NCBI RefSeq assembly: GCF_001294625.1
Contig: NZ_CP012677.1
Location: forward strand, 930,001 to 994,000
DNA from: Arthrobacter alpinus
Lineage (GTDB): Bacteria > Actinomycetota > Actinomycetes > Actinomycetales > Micrococcaceae
Direction: 5' to 3'
DNA: 64,000 nucleotides
Shown here: positions 49,895 through 64,000 of the stretch, piece after piece
How the letters are laid out: each line of letters opens with the position of its first letter
Numbering within the stretch: position 1 is the first letter of the stretch
Notes under the pieces: model-generated
Database searches by the model: none
The model's input: the letters and a program-made list of their open reading frames with translations, nothing else
What the model was told of the DNA's origin: nothing
Translations under genes and position numbers: made by a program

Positions 49895-52135
49895 ATGTAT
49901 GACGCCGAGTTGGCACAAGAACGTACCTACGTCGATGGCCTGTATGCCCGACTTGATGAACTCCGTGCCGAAAAAATCCAACAACTAGCCCAGGTGCGCC
50001 GCGAAAAGTCCATGGGGACGCACCAAAACCGTTCCGAACGCGATGCCTTTGCCTCGCTGTATGAGAACCGCCTGGCACAGCTGAATGCCGTGGACGACCG
50101 GCTGGTCTTCGGCCGCCTAAATCTGGACTCCGGCGAGCAACGCTACATTGGCCGGATCGGGCTCTCCACCGAGGACCTACGCCAGCTCATGGTTGACTGG
50201 CGTGCCCCCGAGGCGGGGTCGTTCTACCAGGCCACGGCCTTCGAACGGCTCGGAGTGCGCCGTCGTCGGCACCTGCTCCTGCATGGCCGCACCGTGAAGG
50301 CGATCGAGGACGACGTGCTGGATCACAGCATGCTGGTGGAAGGTGAGCACCTGCAGGGTGAGGGTGCCCTGATGGCGGCCCTGAACTCCAAGCGCACGGG
50401 CCGCATGAATGACATTGTGGGCACCATCCAAGCCGAGCAGGACAGGATCATCCGGTCGCCGCTGAGCGGTGCTTTGGTGGTCCAGGGCGGCCCCGGAACC
50501 GGCAAGACCGCCGTCGCACTGCACCGCGCAGCCTACCTTTTGTACACCCACCGCGAACGCCTCCAGTCGGCCGGTGTGCTGCTGGTAGGGCCATCCAACG
50601 CCTTCATGAAATACATTGAGCGCGTACTCCCCTCCCTTGGAGAGACGGGCGTGGTGATGTCCAGCATGGGCAGTCTCCTACCCGGGGTTAGTGCCACGGC
50701 CTTTGAAAGTGCCGAGGTGGCCCGTCTCAAGGGCCGGATCGAGATGGTGCAGGTATTGGCCAACGCCGTTGCAAACCGCCAGCGCCTGCCGCGCCGGGAT
50801 GAACGGCTCGACGTCGAGGGCACCCGTTTGATCCTGACCCCCCGGCAGGTGCGCAGGGCGAGGGAAAGGGCACGCGCCACGGGCAAGCCGCACAATGAGG
50901 CCCGGGTGACCTTTGTCAAGATCTTGCTCAGTGAGCTGACGGATCAGCTGCGCGAACATATTGAGTCCACCGGAGCTGGCAACACGGCCGACAGGTCCTA
51001 TCTTGCCGACGACGTTCGCGGCTCCCGGGACGTGCGGATCATGCTCAATCTGTGCTGGATGCCCATCAGCGCGCAAAAGCTGGTCCGGGATATGTTCAGC
51101 AAGCCCGAGATTCTGCGCGCGGTTACCCCCGGATTCACGGAGGCCGAACGGGCCCTGCTGCTGCGCCCGGCGGATTCGCCGTGGACGGAGTCCGATGTTC
51201 CCCTTCTCGACGAAGCCGCGGAGCTTCTTGGCGACCTAGACGAGACCGGCGGCCGTGCCGAGGCCGCCAACGACGCCCAGCGCAAGCGCGATCTCGCCAA
51301 TGCCGAGAAAGCCATCTCCAACATGAACCAGCAGTTGGAGGATTCCGGCGTTGACGGCATGCTCACGGCCGAACAATTGGCCGACTACAACGTGGTTGCC
51401 GAAGATGCCCTGACGAATGCCGAAAAGGCGCTCACGGATAGGACTTGGGCTTACGGTCACGTGGTGGTGGATGAGGCGCAGGAACTTTCGCCCATGCAAT
51501 GGCGGCTGCTGGTGCGCCGTTGCCCCGTGAAGTCGTTCACGATAGTTGGCGACATTGCCCAGACAAGTTCCGCTGCCGGTGCCAACTCGTGGCGCCAGGC
51601 GCTCACACCGTTCATGGGGGACCGTTGGGCGTTGGAGGAACTGACGGTGAACTACCGCACCCCCACGCAGATCGCCGAGGCTGCCGTGCGCATGGCCAAT
51701 GCCGCCGGGCAGATTGTCTCCGCCCCCAAGGCGGTGCGCGACGGCGAATGGGACCCGATCGTTGATCATGTCGGCCCCGACGGTCTGATCGCGCAGGTGG
51801 TGGCGGTCATGGACGAGGAATCCTCGGCGGTTGGCGGCGGACTGATGGCCGTCATCGCCCCGCCCGCCATGGTCGAGGAAACGGCTGCCGCGCTGCGTGC
51901 TGTTTACGGGCACAGGGTGGGTCACGGGGCCGGGTCCGTGGAACAGGACATTGTGGTGCTCGACCCCCATGAGGCCAAGGGCCTGGAGTTTGATGGGGTC
52001 ATCATCGTGGAACCGGCGGCGTTGCTGGCCGGTGCCGGGGGGCGCGTTGGTGATCTCTATGTCGCCATGACCCGCCCCACCCAGCGCCTGCGCCTGATCG
52101 CCTCGATGCCATTGCCTGCCGGGATCCAGGCGTAA
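49895..52135 (+). CDS. HelR/HelD-like RNA polymerase-associated ATPase
   Basis: This 746-aa UvrD/Rep-type superfamily 1 protein has an N-terminal coiled coil (AELAQERTYVDGLYARLDEL, residues ~1-70), then DWRAPEAGSFYQA, the Walker A GGPGTGKTAVALHR (198-211), the Walker B-type VVVDEAQELSPMQW and a C-terminal VAMTRPTQRLR. The organisation is that of HelD/HelR, which release RNA polymerase from stalled or rifampicin-bound complexes. Rifamycin tolerance is possible for HelR members, but this protein's specificity is not shown and no rifamycin-associated element was seen upstream. Confidence 0.83.
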   Translation: MYDAELAQERTYVDGLYARLDELRAEKIQQLAQVRREKSMGTHQNRSERDAFASLYENRLAQLNAVDDRLVFGRLNLDSGEQRYIGRIGLSTEDLRQLMVDWRAPEAGSFYQATAFERLGVRRRRHLLLHGRTVKAIEDDVLDHSMLVEGEHLQGEGALMAALNSKRTGRMNDIVGTIQAEQDRIIRSPLSGALVVQGGPGTGKTAVALHRAAYLLYTHRERLQSAGVLLVGPSNAFMKYIERVLPSLGETGVVMSSMGSLLPGVSATAFESAEVARLKGRIEMVQVLANAVANRQRLPRRDERLDVEGTRLILTPRQVRRARERARATGKPHNEARVTFVKILLSELTDQLREHIESTGAGNTADRSYLADDVRGSRDVRIMLNLCWMPISAQKLVRDMFSKPEILRAVTPGFTEAERALLLRPADSPWTESDVPLLDEAAELLGDLDETGGRAEAANDAQRKRDLANAEKAISNMNQQLEDSGVDGMLTAEQLADYNVVAEDALTNAEKALTDRTWAYGHVVVDEAQELSPMQWRLLVRRCPVKSFTIVGDIAQTSSAAGANSWRQALTPFMGDRWALEELTVNYRTPTQIAEAAVRMANAAGQIVSAPKAVRDGEWDPIVDHVGPDGLIAQVVAVMDEESSAVGGGLMAVIAPPAMVEETAAALRAVYGHRVGHGAGSVEQDIVVLDPHEAKGLEFDGVIIVEPAALLAGAGGRVGDLYVAMTRPTQRLRLIASMPLPAGIQA

Positions 52136-52140
52136 TACGC

Positions 52141-52181
52141 GCGTTACGGCCCGCTGACTTGAGGCCAGCGGGCCGCAACGC
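52141..52181. terminator. hairpin after the HelR-like gene
   Basis: GCGTTACGGCCCGCTG (52141-52156) pairs with CAGCGGGCCGCAACGC (52166-52181) with one mismatch. There is no T tract, so it could be Rho-independent only weakly; it also ends just before the tyrS leader. Confidence 0.55.
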
Positions 52182-52228
52182 ACACGCAAGAGAGCAAAGA
52201 ACCGCCGTCGTGCTGGTAATTTTGAGGT

Positions 52229-53539
52229 GTGTCTTTGCAAACTGAACTCCGCGCCCCCCAAAACGATCCCAGCTTCGCCAATGTTTGGCAGGAGCTCAAG
52301 TGGCGAGGCCTAGTCCAGGTCTCCACCGACGAGGCAGCCCTTGAAGAGCTGCTCGCCGGCGAACCGATCACTTACTATTGCGGCTTTGACCCCACCGCAC
52401 CCAGCCTGCACCTGGGAAACCTGGTCCAACTGCTGACCATGCGCCGCATGCAGTTGGCCGGCCACAAGCCGCTGGGCTTGGTGGGCGGTTCCACCGGCTT
52501 AGTAGGCGATCCGCGTCCGACGGCGGAGCGCACCATGAACTCGAAGGAGACGGTTACGGAGTGGGTTGGCTACCTGCAGGGCCAGGTACAGCGCTTCCTG
52601 TCCTTTGAAGGCGAGAACGCGGCCCGCATGGTCAACAACCTTGACTGGACCGAGCCCATGTCTGTCCTGGATTTCCTGCGGGACGTTGGCAAGTACTACC
52701 GCGTCGGCACCATGATTAAGAAAGACATCGTGGCCTCGCGCCTGAATTCAGAGGAAGGTATCAGTTACGCCGAATTCAGCTACCAGATCCTGCAGGGCAT
52801 GGATTACCTCGAACTGTTCCGCCAGTACGGCTGTGTCTTGCAGCAGGGTGGCTCGGACCAGTGGGGGAACCTGACTAGCGGCACCGACCTGATCCGCAAG
52901 GTGGAGGGCACCTCTGTCCACGCCCTCGGTACCCCGTTGATCACCAACTCCGACGGCACCAAGTTCGGCAAGAGCGAGGGCAACGCCATCTGGCTCGACG
53001 CCGCCATGTGCAGCCCGTACGACATGTACCAGTTTTGGCTCAATACCTCAGATGCCGATGTGGTGGACCGGCTTAAGGTCTTCACCTTCCTTTCCCGCGA
53101 AGAGATCGCAGACCTTGGTGCTGTCGTGGCTGAGAAGCCTCAGGCCCGTGAAGGCCAGCGGACCCTTGCCTTCCAGATCACAGCGCTGGTGCATGGTGTA
53201 GACGCCACCTTGAAGGTCATTGCCGCATCAGCGGCCCTCTTTGGCCAGGGCGAGTTGGCTGAACTGGACCTCGCCACATTGGAATCTGCCACCCGCGAGC
53301 TGCCCCGGGCTGTTGCACCTGCCTCTGGGATGGGGATCGTTGAACTGTTGGTTGCTGCCGGATTGTCGAAGAGTAACTCCGAAGCCCGGCGCACCGTGGG
53401 GGAGGGCGGCGCGTACGTGAACAACGTCAAGGTCACCGACCCGGACGCGGTCCTGGGCGCCTCCGATGCGCTGCATGGCAAGTACCTGCTGGTGCGCCGC
53501 GGCAAGCGGACCTTGGCCATGGTGGAATTCGCCGGCTAA
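52229..53539 (+). CDS. tyrS: tyrosyl-tRNA synthetase
   Basis: This 436-aa class I synthetase charges tRNA-Tyr. It has the HIGH-type motif APSLHLGNLVQ, the KMSKS-type KFGKSEGN and the C-terminal S4 RNA-binding domain (AGLSKSNSEARRTVGEGGAYV). It starts at GTG 52229. The 93-bp leader shows no T-box features. A terminator follows the stop, then the rRNA operons. Confidence 0.95.
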   Translation: MSLQTELRAPQNDPSFANVWQELKWRGLVQVSTDEAALEELLAGEPITYYCGFDPTAPSLHLGNLVQLLTMRRMQLAGHKPLGLVGGSTGLVGDPRPTAERTMNSKETVTEWVGYLQGQVQRFLSFEGENAARMVNNLDWTEPMSVLDFLRDVGKYYRVGTMIKKDIVASRLNSEEGISYAEFSYQILQGMDYLELFRQYGCVLQQGGSDQWGNLTSGTDLIRKVEGTSVHALGTPLITNSDGTKFGKSEGNAIWLDAAMCSPYDMYQFWLNTSDADVVDRLKVFTFLSREEIADLGAVVAEKPQAREGQRTLAFQITALVHGVDATLKVIAASAALFGQGELAELDLATLESATRELPRAVAPASGMGIVELLVAAGLSKSNSEARRTVGEGGAYVNNVKVTDPDAVLGASDALHGKYLLVRRGKRTLAMVEFAG

Positions 53540-53570
53540 CGCTGCGCCGGTGCTCGAGCTGTCCAGACCG

Positions 53571-53603
53571 CTGCCCGCCCCGATTTGCATTCGGTGCGGG
53601 CAG
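53571..53603 (+). terminator. intrinsic terminator after tyrS
   Basis: CTGCCCGCCCCGA (53571-53583) pairs with TCGGTGCGGGCAG (53591-53603) with one mismatch, followed by TTGTGTATTGTT. Confidence 0.75.
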
Positions 53604-53878
53604 TTGTGTATTGTTATATCTGTCGCCTGCACAAGGTTGAGTCGCTTCGCAAGAAGCAAGGACTCCCAACTTGCAGGAAACCAAACCAGATTATCTCAAT
53701 GGGATTCATCGACTCTTAAAGTTGTTGATTAACAAAAATGATATTGGTTTGTGGAATTCGTGAAGTGACCAACCATACACAATATGGAGTGGGCGGAATG
53801 AATTCCAATAAGATAAAGTAAAGATATTGTAGCGACGAACGCCAAGAAATTAAAACTTGGGAAGTACTCGAATTGCAT

Positions 53879-53894
53879 TTGTTGTTTGAGAACT
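53879..53894 (+). promoter_or_regulatory. BoxA-like antitermination site, 16S leader 1
   Basis: TTGTTGTTTGAGAACT resembles the BoxA element bound by NusB-NusE in rRNA leaders. The same 16 bases occur at 56001, 60552 and 62674. Confidence 0.6.
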
Positions 53895-53908
53895 CAATAG
53901 TGTGCCAA
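53893..53908 (+). other. 5' half of the 16S processing stem
   Basis: CTCAATAGTGTGCCAA is complementary to TTGGCACACTGTTGGG at 55822-55837 with two G-U pairs. TTATTGATA (53912-53920) pairs further inside with TATCAATAA (55706-55714). RNase III-type cleavage of this duplex is inferred. Confidence 0.65.
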
Positions 53909-54057
53909 GTTTTATTGATACCAATTTATTGTATTGAATTGGTTATTTGACTGTTTGTTGCCGCCCCTGTGGTGACGGCAGTCTTTAGCTGGTTTCGAAT
54001 TTAGTGCACATGGCTGTAACCTTTTTCCGGTTTGGTTGTGTGTGTCTGTTTGTTTTA

Positions 54058-59335
<5,278 letters not shown>

Positions 59336-59610
59336 ACACAAACACTCCCATACAGGGTGCGAATAAATCAAAAGCTATTCACACCCCACAAGAGTAACAA
59401 AGCATGCTCGCGTTCACTATGTGGTTCCCAAACAACAAACCCAACGTTCGTTGTTAACACGGGAACAAAACAACACAAGAAACCCTTGTGACTAACCCCA
59501 CCACCAGTGCGGGCACATCACAACCAGGAATCTTGTATAATAGAATAACTGATTGATCCACACAACACCCAACAAACCACCCAACCAGATACCTGGTCCT
59601 GGGAATAAAG
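59336..59610 (+). other. 23S-5S spacer
   Basis: This ~275-nt spacer holds the 3' half of the 23S processing stem at 59404-59438 and AT/CA-rich sequence; no gene or tRNA was seen. Confidence 0.8.
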
Positions 59611-59727
59611 TTACGGTGGTCATAGCGTGGGGGAAACGCCCGGTCCCATTCCGAACCCGGAAGCTAAGACCCACAGCGCCGATGGTACTGCATTCGACAG
59701 GATGTGGGAGAGTAGGACACCGCCGGA
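59611..59727 (+). rRNA. rrf: 5S ribosomal RNA, operon 1
   Basis: TTACGGTGGTCATAGCG at the 5' end pairs with the 3' GACACCGCCGGAC. CCCATTCCGAACCCGGAAG and the GATGGTACTGCAT loop are standard. Length about 117 nt. Confidence 0.95.
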
Positions 59728-59744
59728 CAAACAGTAAAAAGGTC

Positions 59745-59774
59745 GAGGCCCCACACCACACGGTGCGGGGCCTC
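59745..59774 (+). terminator. terminator of rRNA operon 1
   Basis: GAGGCCCCACACC (59745-59757) pairs with GGTGCGGGGCCTC (59762-59774) with one mismatch; CCTCATTT follows. Confidence 0.8.
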
Positions 59775-60551
59775 CCTCATTTAACCAACCACCACCAACC
59801 ACCACCAGCCTCCCCACCAAGAGGCCCACCCCTTTAAACACCCCCACAACTAGAAACCCCAAGACAGCCACACCAAGACGGTTGGCGCTGATGGGTGGCC
59901 TTGACGAGGTGGTGGTACGGTGCGGGGTGAAGGACGTGGCCCGCGGCGTCCGGATTCCGTCATCGCGGGCCTGCGAAGACTTGTTGTGCCTGGCGGTCGC
60001 AGCGATCCCAGAAGTCGCCTTCGCGCTACGGTTGCTGCTATTGCCAGTAGCAGTAGCAGTAGCAGCTGCGGCGGTGGTCGGCGGGGGGAGACTTCCTGGA
60101 TGTGTGCTGGCGTGTTTGGGGCTCCCAGCTGGTTGTGCCGTATGTTGCCATGGGTTCACGTGGCCGTGTTGCTCTGCCAGGGGCGCCGGCCCGTCTTGGG
60201 GCCCGTGTGCGGGTATTTTGACAGAGAAGGTGGGGACGATCGGTGTGGCTGCCGGGGAGGGTGTTGGCTGGTTTGCTTTGTGGTTGAAAGGTGTGTATTG
60301 TTTTTCGAGTTGCCTTGGTTGTTTGGGGCAGGGATTCGTAGGGTTTTGGACTGTTTTTTGGTTCTTGATCTGTGGGTTTGTTGGGTTTGTTGGGTTTGTT
60401 GGGTTTGTTGGGTTTGTTGGGTTTTTTTCGTTGTTTAGCGGATTTGCTTTATGGATTCTTTGCGGGTAAGCTTGAAAAGTTGCTCCGGCACTGATCGTCA
60501 TGGTTCTTCTGCTTGTTTGCAGGGTTTTTGTGGTGTGTTGGCTGGGTGTGG
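59775..60551 (+). other. inter-operon region with low-complexity repeats
   Basis: This ~780-bp stretch holds no convincing gene. It contains a CAGTAG-type triplet run near 60045-60065 and five GGGTTTGTT units at 60374-60418. Long open frames on both strands here are composition artefacts. The last part must contain the promoter of operon 2, with no resemblance to the promoter region of operon 1 seen upstream of the shared leader. Confidence 0.7.
60374..60418. repeat. five tandem GGGTTTGTT units
   Basis: Five exact 9-bp units are followed by GGGTTTTTTT. The run is a candidate for slippage-driven length variation. Confidence 0.85.
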
Positions 60552-60567
60552 TTGTTGTTTGAGAACT
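60552..60567 (+). promoter_or_regulatory. BoxA-like antitermination site, 16S leader 2
   Basis: TTGTTGTTTGAGAACT repeats the site at 53879 exactly and marks the start of sequence identity with operon 1. Confidence 0.6.
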
Positions 60568-60730
60568 CAATAGTGTGCCAAGTTTTATTGATACCAATTT
60601 ATTGTATTGAATTGGTTATTTGACTGTTTGTTGCCGCCCCTGTGGTGACGGCAGTCTTTAGCTGGTTTCGAATTTAGTGCACATGGCTGTAACCTTTTTC
60701 CGGTTTGGTTGTGTGTGTCTGTTTGTTTTA

Positions 60731-64000
<3,270 letters not shown>

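Larger units (their letters stand above)
53604..54057 (+). promoter_or_regulatory. rRNA operon 1 upstream region and leader
   Basis: This ~450-bp AT-rich stretch holds no gene. It contains promoter-like AT-rich hexamers (for example TTCCAA-16-TATTGT near 53805-53835, tentative), the BoxA-like site at 53879-53894, and sequence pairing with the 16S-23S spacer. From about 53879 it is identical to the leader of operon 2. Confidence 0.6.

Noticed and set aside
59882..60469. 195-aa hydrophobic plus-strand frame between the operons
   Set aside because: Its composition follows the low-complexity G/T repeats; no ribosome binding site or family resemblance.
59620..60597. 325-aa minus-strand open frame with NPT repeats
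   Set aside because: It crosses the 5S gene and its terminator, and the NPT run is only the GGGTTTGTT array read in reverse. There is no start signal.

Overview
The window is a piece of a high-GC actinobacterial chromosome. Protein content, gene order and the rRNA point to Micrococcaceae (Arthrobacter-like); this is an inference from recall, not from a database search. Most of it is conserved housekeeping sequence. The order infC-rpmI-rplT-rRNA methyltransferase, then pheST, then argCJBDFRGH, then mpg and tyrS matches what I recall of the Mycobacterium tuberculosis Rv1641-Rv1689 backbone. No CRISPR array, prophage, transposase gene or tRNA was recognised.

Layout. 1-5.4 kb: hflX, a DinG-type helicase, and lexA divergent from a LysM protein across a SOS-box region. 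5.4-9.9 kb: hisC-hisB-hisH-(49-aa membrane sORF)-priA, then an SseB-like gene. 9.9-24 kb: two MFS transporters, a DUF1844 gene, the infC-rpmI-rplT translation operon with an apparent AUU start and a leader hairpin, a SpoU methyltransferase, a CDF transporter, a NUDIX hydrolase, small proteins, an Rv2578c-type radical SAM protein with its own SOS box, an acyl-CoA ligase, a SIMPL protein and a frameshifted lipoprotein. 23.6-27.3 kb: pheST. 27.3-36 kb: an accessory stretch with a CGNR protein, a truncated GntR regulator, a DUF1648 protein, a proline iminopeptidase pseudogene, a surface cluster (cupredoxin lipoprotein, class F sortase, CHRD protein), small proteins, an MBL hydrolase and a quinone oxidoreductase. 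36-45 kb: the complete arginine cluster argCJBDFRGH. 45-53.5 kb: a mycothiol-dependent isomerase-like gene, a nuclease-like gene bracketed by two copies of one hairpin, an ABC ATPase stump, two divergent 3-methyladenine glycosylases, apt, a HelR/HelD-like ATPase and tyrS.

53.5-64 kb: two tandem rRNA operons in the same orientation with a 6,673-bp period. The first is complete (16S-23S-5S); the second runs off the window inside 23S. No tRNA lies in the spacers. BoxA-like elements and long processing stems around 16S and 23S can be read directly. One base difference between the copies was seen, in the 16S-23S spacer.

How the genes work together: his and arg genes form biosynthetic operons, with ArgR encoded inside its own cluster. 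LexA probably controls itself, the LysM division-inhibitor candidate and the radical SAM gene. IF3, L35, L20, the RNA methyltransferase, PheRS, TyrRS and the rRNAs are translation functions. Decay (ABC stump, GntR fragment, iminopeptidase pseudogene) and palindromic repeats concentrate at 27-30 kb and 45-47 kb. No convincing new defence or mobile system was found; the most unusual unit is the hairpin-bracketed nuclease-like gene at 45.8-46.9 kb.
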